Shown: positions 7,232-15,693, counted from the stretch's first letter. The stretch is 20,043 nt of DNA from CAYQOX01 sp964419335 (GCA_964419335.1 CAYQOX010000062.1:1-20043); one strand, 5' to 3'. Notes: generated from the letters alone by a model not told the origin. Made by a program: numbers and translations.

Positions 7232-7419
7232 TTTTTTTAAAGTTCAAGTTACTCATAGATTGTGTTTCGATGCAAAAGGCTTCCGCAAAACAAAACGAAA
7301 TCAAGCCTCCATCGAGGCGAGATTCCGTATCGGGATTTAAAAAATACGATAACTCTTTGATATTAAAATATCAGGCCATCATTTCCTAGTATTATAGCCT
7401 GAATTTAAACAAGAGGGTT
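7232..7419 (-). other. Gap with several inverted repeats between efflux operon and GNAT gene
   Basis: Read on the minus strand, the end of the RND gene is followed by a stem TCAGGC (7402-7397) / GCCTGA (7376-7371) with a 20-nt loop and a TATTTTAA tail, a weak terminator candidate. A perfect palindrome GATATT-AA-AATATC lies at 7359-7372. Nearer the GNAT gene, GCCTC (318-314 in the 7,000s) can pair with GAGGC (309-305), while AGGCTT (308-303) can instead pair with AAGCCT (282-277) followed by TTTT. The shared strand makes the two structures mutually exclusive. Confidence 0.4.
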
Positions 7420-10400
7420 TTAATTTGTTTCGTGATGTTTTTCTTGAAACCCAAAAAAGTGCTTTATATCTTCAATAATCATATATAAAGCAGGTGTAAT
7501 GACCAAGACGATTACCGTAATAAAAAGAACGCCGTAGCCTAGTGAGATGGCCATGGGAATTAAGAAACGCGCCTGGACCGAAGTTTCGAAGATCATAGGT
7601 GCTAATCCGAAGAAGGTGGTCAACGAGGTTAATAGAATAGGTCGAAAACGACGCAGCCCTGCAGCATGGATCGCTTGGAATGGAGAAAGATTGTCTCTTC
7701 GCATCTCATTGGCGGTGTAAATCAACATGAGCGAGTCATTTACCACCACCCCAGTAAGCGCCACGATTCCCATCATGCTGATTAGGCTTAAATCATAGCC
7801 CATGATGATATGCCCCAGGACCGCTCCCACGATGCCGAAGGGGATGGACATCAAGACGGCTAAGGGTTGGATATAACTTCCAAAGGGAATAGCCAACATT
7901 GCGAAGATTACCAGTAAGATGAAAAGAAAACCTTTGCTTAAGCTTTCCATGGCTTCCGCTTGTTCACGCTGTTCGCCTTCCAGTGAATATCGCAAGCCGG
8001 GGTATTTCTCCATCAGTTCGGGAAGTGCTGATTGTTGGAGGTCTTCTAACACTTTGCCCGCGTTAGCAACCCCTTGAACCACATCGGCAGTCACGTTAAC
8101 CACGCGTCGACCGTCGCGACGTTTAATCTCGGTATACGCGCGTCCCCGTTCCACATTCGCGGCTTCCATAAGAGGAATTTCTCCTCCTTTTGGGGTGCGC
8201 AAGAGTAAGCGTTGGACATCGTATTCTGAAGTGCGTTCTTTTTCAGGCAGGCGCACCATGATCCAAATTTCCTCGCGCCCCCGTTGTTGGCGGAAAGCGC
8301 GGTCTCCATAGTAGGCGCCGCGTACTTGCTGCGATAAATCTGCGGCTGTGAGCCCCAGGCTGCGGGCTTCCGGGCGTACCGTCAAATCCAGCTGAGGCTT
8401 TCCTTCGGTAAAGCCATCATCAATGTCACTGACTCCTGTGTAATTTTCCAGAGCAAGGGCGAGTTCACCCGCCGCTGATTCCAAGGTGTCAATCTCAGGG
8501 TGAGAAAGTTCTACATCAATGGCGGCCCCTGCGCCAGGACCGGTACTGTAATCGAAGGTGAGTGATTCGAGGCCGGGAAGGCTGCCAATTTTGTCCCGCC
8601 ATTGTTGCGCGAATTCTGTCGAGGTGATTGGCCGCTTATCGGAGGCAATTAGGTAGATTTGCACACTGGTTAAATGGCTTCCGCTGCTACTATCCTTGGC
8701 TCTGGCACGGCCACGAGACGAACTATTGCCGATCAATGTTAAGATGCCCCGTTTGATTCGCTCGCCCCCGTTTTCTTGGATTACTTCCCGGGCCTTGTTC
8801 ACCATATGTTCTTGGACTTTGAATGTGTTTTCGACGGGAGCCCCATAGGGAAGCATGGCATCAGCCATAACCACTTCGTGATCTACTTTGGGCATGAAGG
8901 TGAAATTCATGTGTCCGCCTACGATGTATCCGATCATCATCAGCAGGATGCTAATTCCACATGAAAGGGTTAAATAGCGCTTGTGTAAGACCCCATGCAG
9001 AAGGGGCGAGAAGACTTTGTGGACAAAGCGGTTCAAGGTTTGAGCAAACCACTGTTGCCGCCGATGAATAAAACCACGAAGGCCTTTCTTTTTCGCTGGA
9101 CCCACATGCGTGATATGGGCAGGTAATATAAATAAAGATTCAATGAGAGAGATGGCCAGAACAAAGATTACGGTGAGAGGAATGACACGAAAGAATTTGC
9201 CCATAATTCCAGGGACAAAAAGCAAGGGCGTAAATGCCACGATGTTGGTCAACACCGAGAAGGTGATGGGGACTGCGACGGTTCGGGCGCCCTCAATGGA
9301 GGCTTGGAGAATGGGAAGCCCTTTTTGCCGCATTTCATAGATGTTTTCTCCAGCGACAATGGCGTCATCCACCACGATCCCTAAGGTCACAATGAAAGCG
9401 AATACAGAAATCATATTAATCGATACATCGACGCCGGGAAGAAAGAGAAAAGTCCCTAAGACAGAAACCGGCAATCCTACGGTCACCCAAAACGCTAGAC
9501 GAATTTCGAGGAAGATGCCAAGAATAAATAGCACCAACGCTAATCCCAATAAGCCATTGCGTAAAAGCAAATCGATGCGGTCTCGCAATACTTCCGAAGA
9601 GTCATACCATGAAGCCACTTCAACACCTTCAGGCAAGTTGTCATTCAAGTACTCGACATAACTTTTCGCCCGTTCTGTGACTTCAGTAGGAGTTTGATCG
9701 CCTACCCTATAAACAATAACACGGATCGCGGGTTTGCCCTCAAACAAAGCCGCTTGATCGGTATCGCGAAAACCATCGGTGATCTTCGCGATATCTTCAA
9801 GCAAAATCTGGGTACCATCCTCTTGACTTATGATCGGAATGTTAGCAAATTCGCTGCCGTAATCACGCCGTTCTGCTGTACGTAGCAGCATTTCTCCCCC
9901 TTCGGTTTTTACTCCACCGGCGGGAATTTCCAATGCGGCTTTTCTTACTTCTGTCGAGACTTGGGGTAAGGTGAGATTATACTGTCGGAGATTGCGCTGG
10001 GGGACTTCGATCTCAATTTCTAATGGACGTACTCCCGCCAGTTCCACCATGGTAATCTCGGGATATTGCAAAAGTTCATCCCGTACCCGCTCGGCTAAAT
10101 TACGCAGAATATCCTCTTCGAGGTCACCATAAATTACCAGCGAAATCACTTCACGTCGGTTTGTGAGTAAACTTACAATTGGGCGCTCTGCATCCTGGGG
10201 AAACGAGGTGATACGATCCACCTCGTTTTTGATATCTTGGAGGGCTTTATTGCCATTGGTTCCTGTGATGAGTTCTACGGTGACCGTACCCATTCCCTCT
10301 GTGGCCGTAGCCGTGACTTTTTTTATTCCATCCAGGGATCGGACGCCTTCTTCAATAGCGAGTAAGATCCCTTGTTCCACTTCTTCTGGGCTGGCACCTG

Positions 10401-10572
10401 GATAGGGAACCTGAATAGAAACGATATCCAATTCATATTCGGGAAACACTTCTTGCTTCACTTGCGCAGCCATAAAAATCCCGCCAAGGATAAACACGAC
10501 CATAATCAAATTTGCCGCGACTGTGTTTTTTGCCATCCAGGCAATGGGGCCACGTTCATTATACGCGTGCAT
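7420..10572 (-). CDS. RND multidrug efflux permease (HAE1/AcrB family)
   Basis: This is the inner-membrane proton-driven pump of a three-part efflux system. Its 1050 aa match the usual 1020-1060. TM1 lies at residues 17-36, followed by the first periplasmic porter domain (VFPEYELD, then PYPGASPEEVE) and a cluster of TM helices from about 337. TM4 carries the proton-relay pair Asp402-Asp403 in GIVVDDAIVAGEN. A second periplasmic loop and a second TM cluster follow. In TM10, where AcrB has a relay Lys (Lys940), this protein reads GVVVNDSLM (Asn945-Asp946), a variant I know from other HAE1 branches. GGGAGGAG overlaps the stop of the preceding adaptor gene, and only 2 nt separate that stop from this ATG, so translation is probably coupled. 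Substrates are unknown; drugs, dyes, detergents or bile-like compounds are typical. Confidence 0.97.
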   Translation of the reverse strand: MHAYNERGPIAWMAKNTVAANLIMVVFILGGIFMAAQVKQEVFPEYELDIVSIQVPYPGASPEEVEQGILLAIEEGVRSLDGIKKVTATATEGMGTVTVELITGTNGNKALQDIKNEVDRITSFPQDAERPIVSLLTNRREVISLVIYGDLEEDILRNLAERVRDELLQYPEITMVELAGVRPLEIEIEVPQRNLRQYNLTLPQVSTEVRKAALEIPAGGVKTEGGEMLLRTAERRDYGSEFANIPIISQEDGTQILLEDIAKITDGFRDTDQAALFEGKPAIRVIVYRVGDQTPTEVTERAKSYVEYLNDNLPEGVEVASWYDSSEVLRDRIDLLLRNGLLGLALVLFILGIFLEIRLAFWVTVGLPVSVLGTFLFLPGVDVSINMISVFAFIVTLGIVVDDAIVAGENIYEMRQKGLPILQASIEGARTVAVPITFSVLTNIVAFTPLLFVPGIMGKFFRVIPLTVIFVLAISLIESLFILPAHITHVGPAKKKGLRGFIHRRQQWFAQTLNRFVHKVFSPLLHGVLHKRYLTLSCGISILLMMIGYIVGGHMNFTFMPKVDHEVVMADAMLPYGAPVENTFKVQEHMVNKAREVIQENGGERIKRGILTLIGNSSSRGRARAKDSSSGSHLTSVQIYLIASDKRPITSTEFAQQWRDKIGSLPGLESLTFDYSTGPGAGAAIDVELSHPEIDTLESAAGELALALENYTGVSDIDDGFTEGKPQLDLTVRPEARSLGLTAADLSQQVRGAYYGDRAFRQQRGREEIWIMVRLPEKERTSEYDVQRLLLRTPKGGEIPLMEAANVERGRAYTEIKRRDGRRVVNVTADVVQGVANAGKVLEDLQQSALPELMEKYPGLRYSLEGEQREQAEAMESLSKGFLFILLVIFAMLAIPFGSYIQPLAVLMSIPFGIVGAVLGHIIMGYDLSLISMMGIVALTGVVVNDSLMLIYTANEMRRDNLSPFQAIHAAGLRRFRPILLTSLTTFFGLAPMIFETSVQARFLIPMAISLGYGVLFITVIVLVITPALYMIIEDIKHFFGFQEKHHETN

Positions 10573-10574
10573 GG

Positions 10575-11840
10575 TTACTCCTCCCTCTCAGCCGTTGGAG
10601 AAGAGATATTGGGTGTATTGGTTTTTTGTGTGACGGATGGGATTGTATCGGATTCTTCTTTTTGTGAGGTTCTCAGAGCCATACCCGGGATGGGAGTAGA
10701 AATGCGGCTGGTAACGATTTGTTCGCCTTCCTGGAGTCCATCACGAAGAATCACACCATTGGGAATACGTTTTAGGATCTCTACTTGTCGAATTTCGAGT
10801 TGTTCTTCTTGATTCATAATCCATATACGATTATGTTCTTGGATCAACTTTTCTGGGAGAACAAAGACATTCTCTAAAACGGGGCCTTCGATCTCAAGGC
10901 GTACAAAGGAATTGAGAAAGAGGGGAAAGCCTCTTTGATTTTCTTCAGATTGCCGACGAAGAGGATCATCAATCGCAACCAGAAGGCGGGCCATACGTCC
11001 TCCGGTTTTTAAATCACCCAACAGCTGAACCACTTCTCCTTCACGTCGAATTTCAAATCCGGATTCTCCTTCAAAAATCACCTCGGCTTTAGAGCCTTCT
11101 TTCGCGTTAACCTCCGGGATAAATGTCCATGGTAAATCACTACCTTGGACGAGCGCTTCCACCCAATATTGGTCGGTTCCCACCAAGGTGGCTAATTGAG
11201 ACTGGGGGCTTACCTGTTGTCCAATATCCACTTGTTCTTCGCGAATCAAAGCGTTGAAGGGAGCCCGTATGACAGTGCGTTCTAGATCGAGTTGGCTTTG
11301 TTCAAGGCTGCTTTTCGCCGCTTGCAAGGCTGCTTTCTGGGCTTGGATATGGGGTTGACGTAAGGCTAAAGTGCGTCCTAATTCTGTGGTTTGGCTTTCT
11401 TTACCCAATAAATCCCACTCACGTTCGGCGACCGATTGGCGTCCTTTTTCTTCTTTCAAAGATAATTCAGCCTGAGCCACTTCGCCTTTCTTTTGGTCGA
11501 CTGCGTATTGATAATCTCGTGGCTCGATTTTGAGCATGATTTCGCCTTTTTTGAAAAGACCGCCCGGGACGAACTTATCGCTTACCTCGATTACTTCTCC
11601 ACTCACTTGCGGTTGTAAAACAATCGATTGAGCGGGCTTCACATTCCCGCTTGCACTTACGTAGACTTGTTGATCCGTGGGAACCGCCTCCATCACTTCG
11701 ACTAAGGTTGCTGCCGCGACAGAAGGTTTTTTCTTTGCGGTGGGACGAGTTTCAATCAAATAGATTGCACTGAATACGCCCACGGCGAGGATCAGTATCG
11801 GCAGTGTGATTTTTGCAATCAGGCGTAAAACTTTGAGCAT
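10575..11840 (-). CDS. Efflux pump periplasmic adaptor (membrane fusion protein)
   Basis: This 421-aa adaptor links the RND pump to the outer-membrane channel. Residues 9-29 form an uncleaved N-terminal TM anchor without a lipobox. The lipoyl halves are at about 72-106 (VLQPQVSGEVIEV, then KGEIMLKIEP) and 189-220 (TVIRAPFNALI, then VDIGQQV), and they bracket an Ala/Gln/Glu-rich helical hairpin (112-185) expected to meet the channel tip. Beta-barrel and membrane-proximal domains follow (EAEVIFEG-like strands; LPEKLIQEHNRIWIM). The last 30 residues are a Ser/Thr/Asn-rich, likely disordered tail. A GGAG site lies 7 nt before the ATG. It sits between the channel and pump genes of the same operon, and its stop is 2 nt from the pump start. 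Confidence 0.95.
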   Translation of the reverse strand: MLKVLRLIAKITLPILILAVGVFSAIYLIETRPTAKKKPSVAAATLVEVMEAVPTDQQVYVSASGNVKPAQSIVLQPQVSGEVIEVSDKFVPGGLFKKGEIMLKIEPRDYQYAVDQKKGEVAQAELSLKEEKGRQSVAEREWDLLGKESQTTELGRTLALRQPHIQAQKAALQAAKSSLEQSQLDLERTVIRAPFNALIREEQVDIGQQVSPQSQLATLVGTDQYWVEALVQGSDLPWTFIPEVNAKEGSKAEVIFEGESGFEIRREGEVVQLLGDLKTGGRMARLLVAIDDPLRRQSEENQRGFPLFLNSFVRLEIEGPVLENVFVLPEKLIQEHNRIWIMNQEEQLEIRQVEILKRIPNGVILRDGLQEGEQIVTSRISTPIPGMALRTSQKEESDTIPSVTQKTNTPNISSPTAEREE

Positions 11841-11896
11841 TTTTTATCTCCAAGATGGATGAATACTTCGAGCAGGATTCCATTCTTTCTCCGTGT

Positions 11897-13342
11897 TTAT
11901 CGTCTTATGGAAGAAAACGAGAAAAAGTATAAATTATTGTGTGTCATTTGACCTTGTACCACTTCTTGGGTCCAAGCACCCCCTAAGGCGTTATATAAGT
12001 TAATCCGGTATTCGATCAGTTCACGTTGTTTTTGGAGCAAATCCCGTTCTTGATTCTGTACCAGGCGTAATTGGGTGAATACGGTGAGGAAATCCCCAAC
12101 GCCACGCAGGTAGCGTATGCGCGATTCTTCATAAGCGGATCGAGCATGTTCCAGTTGTTGTTTAAATTCTTTTAAGTGTTCACGCTGCCGGGCTTCTTGA
12201 ACCAGGGCATCTTCCACATCTTGCAGTGATTCTAGATACGTTTCTTCGAATTGCGCGAGACGTTCTTCCAATGTGGCTTTTTGTTTCAAGATTTCGGCTT
12301 GTCTTCGGTGGCCGTCGATCATTGGAGTAAAAAGATTGGCGGCGATGTTCCATATCCATTGACTAAAGAGATTGCTCACTTCGTTGCCTTGATACTCCGA
12401 GCGTGCACTTAATCGTAATGCGGGGAAGCGGTCGGCAATTGCTTCGGCAATGCGGTGATCCACCGCGGCCACGCGCAAGTGAGCGGCTCGTACGTCGGGA
12501 CGGTTCATCAGTAGATCCGCGGGGATGCCCGTATTGGGCAAGTCAGAGGTTCCCGGCAGATTGTGACGCTTACCGACTTCAAAGTTTTTTGGTGTTTTCC
12601 CTAATAAGACCGCCAGTTGATGGGTTTGTACCTGCAATTGAGACTCTACAAGAGGAATTTGTGATTTCGCAGCCGCGATTTGTTCTTTTTGTTGATAGAC
12701 ATCTACGGCCGAGGTTAAGCCTTGGCCAAAACGAGATCGGACAGATTCGAGTAATTTTTGATTCACCTCTACCTGTTCATGCAGTAAGTCTTTTTGGGCC
12801 CGTAACTCAACGATCCGAAACCAGAGAGAGGCGATGCGCGATGAAAGCGCTAAAGCCGTATTTTCGAGTTCCTTACGTACTGCCAGAAGGTCGATTTCGG
12901 CCGCCTTTTTTTGAGAATAAATCCGTTTCCAGAGATCCACTTCGTAAGCTGCGTTTAAAGTTAAAGAAAGTTGATTGTCGGTACTTTCTCCAAATTGGGT
13001 TTCGGTTCGTGCTCGTCCTGCTCCTCCCTCGAAGCTAAGAGTAGGCCATTGTTCTACCCCGGCTTGGATGGTTACGGCTTTGGCTTGATCTAAGCGCGCC
13101 CCGGCGGCTCTCAGCGATAGATTTTCACGCAGCATGGTGTCCATCAATTGATTCAAGATCGGGTCTTCAAATTCTTCCCACCAGTGAAGCATGGCCTCTT
13201 CATCACCTGACTGGCTAAAGGCTTCTGGCTGTTCTACTTGATCAGACCAATCCTCCCGGGTATCGTGCACGGCGCAGGAGATCAGCATGGCGGCCAGGCT
13301 GCTAAGAACGATCGGTGAGAAACCAAACCTTGTGCTATTCAT
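11897..13342 (-). CDS. Outer-membrane efflux channel lipoprotein (TolC/NodT family)
   Basis: This protein forms the trimeric outer-membrane exit duct. I start it at ATG 13342 (481 aa) because this gives a clean lipoprotein signal, FSPIVLSSLAAMLISC with lipobox LISC and lipidated Cys23, and because the GGAG overlapping the marR stop lies 11 nt upstream. An in-frame start at 13405 would add 21 basic residues and overlap marR. Two outer-membrane-efflux repeats are visible: long Gln/Glu/Ala-rich helices (LSLRAAGARLDQAKA; TYLESLQDVEDALVQEAR), the NodT-type PADLLMNRPDVRAA motif, and the closing LYNALGGAW typical of the family. About 20 further residues follow. It lies 8 nt after marR and 54 nt before the adaptor gene. 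Confidence 0.95.
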   Translation of the reverse strand: MNSTRFGFSPIVLSSLAAMLISCAVHDTREDWSDQVEQPEAFSQSGDEEAMLHWWEEFEDPILNQLMDTMLRENLSLRAAGARLDQAKAVTIQAGVEQWPTLSFEGGAGRARTETQFGESTDNQLSLTLNAAYEVDLWKRIYSQKKAAEIDLLAVRKELENTALALSSRIASLWFRIVELRAQKDLLHEQVEVNQKLLESVRSRFGQGLTSAVDVYQQKEQIAAAKSQIPLVESQLQVQTHQLAVLLGKTPKNFEVGKRHNLPGTSDLPNTGIPADLLMNRPDVRAAHLRVAAVDHRIAEAIADRFPALRLSARSEYQGNEVSNLFSQWIWNIAANLFTPMIDGHRRQAEILKQKATLEERLAQFEETYLESLQDVEDALVQEARQREHLKEFKQQLEHARSAYEESRIRYLRGVGDFLTVFTQLRLVQNQERDLLQKQRELIEYRINLYNALGGAWTQEVVQGQMTHNNLYFFSFSSIRR

Positions 13343-13350
13343 GATCTTGT

Positions 13351-13887
13351 TTACTCCGTGGTTTCTTGATTTTCTTTGGTGATACGAAATTCGTCGAGCC
13401 CGCATTCGATTTTTTCTAAAAGTTTTAGTAATTGTTTACGCTCCGAGTGGCTCAAATGTCTCATCAGTTTGGAGACTGAATTGAAATGGATTGGCAAAAA
13501 TTCTTCCAAGAATTTCAAGCCTTTTTTTGTTAGTTTAATTGTGATTGTCCGCCGATCTTGTTTCTTACGTTCGCGTGCGACATAACCTTCGCGTTCCAAT
13601 CCATCAATCAAGCCGGTTACCGTGGCTTTCGTTACACGAGCATGCTCCGAGAGCATGGAAGGGGTCATCCCTTTTTCGGGATCGCGATTAAGTAGCATCA
13701 TAAGAATAAAACGTCCCTGGGAGATGCCATATTGAGCAAAATTATACTCCGCCGTTGTCAAAATATCGCTCGTGACCCGAAGCATGTATAACGCACTTTG
13801 AATGGCGTGGGGATCAATACTGGAAGAATAGCGTTGGGTTAGTGAATGGATTGTTTCTAAATCAGGTATTTTTTCGAGAAAAAACAT
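13351..13887 (-). CDS. MarR-family transcriptional regulator
   Basis: This 178-aa winged helix-turn-helix protein has the MarR layout: N-terminal dimer helices, the HTH (TPSMLSEHARVTKATVTGLIDGLE, about residues 74-97), then the wing YVARERKKQDRRTITIKLT (about 101-119) with its conserved D-x-R, and C-terminal dimer helices. MarR proteins usually repress nearby efflux genes and release DNA when they bind a small aromatic or toxic ligand. It is the first gene of the marR-channel-adaptor-pump operon, so autoregulation together with the pump is the simplest model. The ribosome binding site is a GAGGG about 12 nt upstream, rather distant. The stop lies 8 nt before the channel gene, whose ribosome binding site overlaps the end of marR. 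Confidence 0.94.
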   Translation of the reverse strand: MFFLEKIPDLETIHSLTQRYSSSIDPHAIQSALYMLRVTSDILTTAEYNFAQYGISQGRFILMMLLNRDPEKGMTPSMLSEHARVTKATVTGLIDGLEREGYVARERKKQDRRTITIKLTKKGLKFLEEFLPIHFNSVSKLMRHLSHSERKQLLKLLEKIECGLDEFRITKENQETTE

Positions 13888-13921
13888 GATCTTAGTATGC
13901 CCTCTTATTATCTGATAGCTA

Positions 13922-13949
13922 ATTGTATGGCGCCTAACTAAAATGTCAA
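13922..13949 (-). promoter_or_regulatory. Promoter of the marR-efflux operon with possible operator
   Basis: On the minus strand a perfect TTGACA (13949-13944) and TACAAT (13927-13922) are separated by 16 nt, placing the transcript start about 28 nt before marR. TTAGTTA sits in the spacer and TTAGCTA lies 19 nt further on, across the -10 box, with a palindromic GGCGCC between them. These could be MarR sites, but they are direct rather than inverted repeats, so operator identity is inference. Confidence 0.7.
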
Positions 13950-14038
13950 CTTGATTTGCAGAGATTGTTCATTGAAAAATGATTGATTAAGAGAATAATG
14001 TAAAATTGATAAACTTTCACAGATATAAGAGAAAGGTC

Positions 14039-14869
14039 ATGCGTACTGTCATCTCAGCTTCCCGTCGTACCGATATCCCCGCGTTCTATATGCGCTGGTT
14101 AGAGTACCATATGGATAAAGGATTTATCGATGTACGCAATCCGGTGATCAAAGATCGTACTTATCGGGTTGATCTTCGTCCAGAAAGTGTACATAGCCTT
14201 GTGTTGTGGTCGAAAAATTTTCGACCCTTTTTGGATTCAACTATTTCGCGCAAGAATGCCTACCGCTGGTATTTCAATTTCAGTTTAGTGGATTGTCCTG
14301 ACTGGGAGCCTTACGTTCCCCCTTTGAAAGAGCGGCTGAATCAGGTGCGTGAAATTGCATCCCGCTGGTCGCCGCTTTACATCAACTGGCGGTTTGATCC
14401 CATCGTCATGTGGGATCAAGGCCGGAAGCACAATCTTCATTCATTCGAAGCCATTTGCGATTTTATGGGAGAATTGGGCGTCCCACGCTGTACTTTTTCT
14501 TTTGTGACCTGGTATAACAAAGTCAAGAAGCGCGTCGAACAACAGGACCGGAATTATTACGATCCCCCTGATGAGCAGAAGAAGGAAATTCTTGCATGGA
14601 TGGCGGATTTAGTCCGCCAGCGAGGTCTTACTTTTGAGTCTTGCTGCAATGATCAATGGCTGGAGATTGATGGTATTGTTCGTGGTAGCTGTATTCCCGG
14701 GAAATTGTTGAGCGAGCTTACTTACGAGCGATGCTCGCATGCTCATGACGGCAGTCAACGTCAAGACTGTGGTTGCACGAAGAGTTTGGATATCGGCAGC
14801 TATGCGATGTCATGCCCGCACGGCTGTGCTTATTGCTATGCTAAACCGATTCACCCCAAACGCTTTTAA
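14039..14869 (+). CDS. DUF1848 family protein with C-terminal Cys motif
   Basis: This protein opens MRTVISASRRTDIPAFY, the diagnostic start of the DUF1848 family, so I choose ATG 14039 (276 aa) over the upstream ATG 14006. An AAGAGAAAGG stretch lies just before it. Further family features are FIDVRNPVIKDRTYRVDL (about 29-46), LVLWSKNFRPFLD (about 54-66), YINWRFDPIVMWD (about 113-125) and a Cys-rich C terminus: Cys244 and Cys246, then CPHGCAYC (Cys259, Cys263, Cys266). The CX3CX2C spacing equals that of radical-SAM iron-sulfur sites, so an Fe-S cluster is plausible, though the motif is at the end rather than the start of the protein. No biochemical role is established to my knowledge. Its stop codon overlaps that of the convergent pseudopilin gene by 4 nt. 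Confidence 0.93.
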   Translation: MRTVISASRRTDIPAFYMRWLEYHMDKGFIDVRNPVIKDRTYRVDLRPESVHSLVLWSKNFRPFLDSTISRKNAYRWYFNFSLVDCPDWEPYVPPLKERLNQVREIASRWSPLYINWRFDPIVMWDQGRKHNLHSFEAICDFMGELGVPRCTFSFVTWYNKVKKRVEQQDRNYYDPPDEQKKEILAWMADLVRQRGLTFESCCNDQWLEIDGIVRGSCIPGKLLSELTYERCSHAHDGSQRQDCGCTKSLDIGSYAMSCPHGCAYCYAKPIHPKRF

Positions 14870-15537
14870 TAAGTCTCGTTGGTCACCCCGCCTGATCTTA
14901 GCCAGATATCTCCAAGGCTGGTTAAACCATTCGAAGGTTCATAGGGATACCCATAGCCCGGCGGATTATTGCGGCGCCCATCCGGTCCGTAGGCTACCAG
15001 TACGTATTCTCCTTCTTTCAAAGCCGGAACATTTCCCTTGGTGGGATCGCCAAAAACCAGTGCACCACAGTCACATCCGCTAATTTCCGGCTCATTATCG
15101 AAATATAAATAGGTGATTGGAGGCAGCTGGTCGGCAGAAATTAAGGTACTGGTAGAATCGTTAAAGTTGTTCCCTCCGCTCACGGCGAAAGGATCTTGGG
15201 GGATAGAGGACATATAGGCGGTTGGCGTGGTCAAGGGAGCAAGCACACCGGTGGTTCCTCCACGATCATTATGTGTCCCTCCAACTCCTCTAAAGTCATC
15301 GCGTAAACGATCTTGTCCCAACTGGGTATCGTCATCCCAATAATCCACTAACAATACATTTTTTTCTAAACGCATGGTTTCAATCGCGGTTGAGATCGCT
15401 TTTATATCGGCATAGGATCGGGCAATTCGGGCTCGGGCTTGCGCATTAAGAAAATTGGGAACAGCGATTGCTGCCAAGATTCCGATAATCGCAACGACGA
15501 TTAATAACTCTATTAATGTGAATCCGGTTCGCTTCAT
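14866..15537 (-). CDS. GspG-like pseudopilin with prepilin N-terminal methylation motif
   Basis: This 223-aa protein carries a type IV prepilin leader: MKRTG|FTLIELLIVVAIIGI, cut by prepilin peptidase after Gly5, with the conserved Glu at +5 and a hydrophobic helix to about residue 28. Such subunits build type II secretion pseudopili or type IV pili. The NFLNAQARARIARSYADIKAI segment after the helix and the late YGPDGR...YEPSNG...GDIW sequence match the GspG-like paralogues that expand in PVC-type and candidate-phylum genomes. It is longer than classical GspG (about 140 aa). I use ATG 15537; an in-frame GTG at 15546 would overlap the likely GAGAG ribosome binding site. No other secretion genes are nearby, so it is an orphan subunit. 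A Cys pair in SGCDCG may form a disulfide. Confidence 0.92.
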   Translation of the reverse strand: MKRTGFTLIELLIVVAIIGILAAIAVPNFLNAQARARIARSYADIKAISTAIETMRLEKNVLLVDYWDDDTQLGQDRLRDDFRGVGGTHNDRGGTTGVLAPLTTPTAYMSSIPQDPFAVSGGNNFNDSTSTLISADQLPPITYLYFDNEPEISGCDCGALVFGDPTKGNVPALKEGEYVLVAYGPDGRRNNPPGYGYPYEPSNGLTSLGDIWLRSGGVTNETY

Positions 15538-15625
15538 TTTTATCACTCTCTACCGATAAATTAAAGATACGGATAACCGAGTTTATCATAGGTCGAGGAT
15601 GAAAACAATCTGTAATTTCACCTTT

Positions 15626-15639
15626 TTGTAAAGTTACAA
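15626..15639. promoter_or_regulatory. Perfect 14-bp palindrome in the divergent promoter region
   Basis: TTGTAA-AG-TTACAA lies between the divergent pseudopilin and metalloprotease genes, about 90 nt upstream of the first and 105 nt upstream of the second. Its symmetry fits a site for a dimeric regulator, but no known operator is matched. The 207-nt gap holds no other clear feature except the -10 box below. Confidence 0.35.
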
Positions 15640-15693
15640 GGAACATTGTCTCTCTATTCAACTCGGATATTCGCTATTCTCGTTTCTTTACTC

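Noticed and set aside
9110..9661. Two adjacent plus-strand open frames of 76 and 106 codons inside the RND gene
   Set aside because: Antisense to a conserved pump sequence, composition dominated by Thr/Lys/Arg/Met, no family resemblance.
12403..13038. A 211-codon plus-strand frame inside the outer-membrane channel gene
   Set aside because: It is antisense to a clear TolC-family coding region, Arg/Pro-rich and without a start signal; a shadow frame.
13342..13405. Longer start for the outer-membrane channel overlapping marR
   Set aside because: It would bury the lipoprotein signal behind 21 basic residues and overlap marR; the ATG at 13342 gives a clean lipobox.
7420..13949. Efflux operon considered as a new system
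   Set aside because: Gene order marR-channel-adaptor-pump and all motifs fit known HAE1-type RND pumps.
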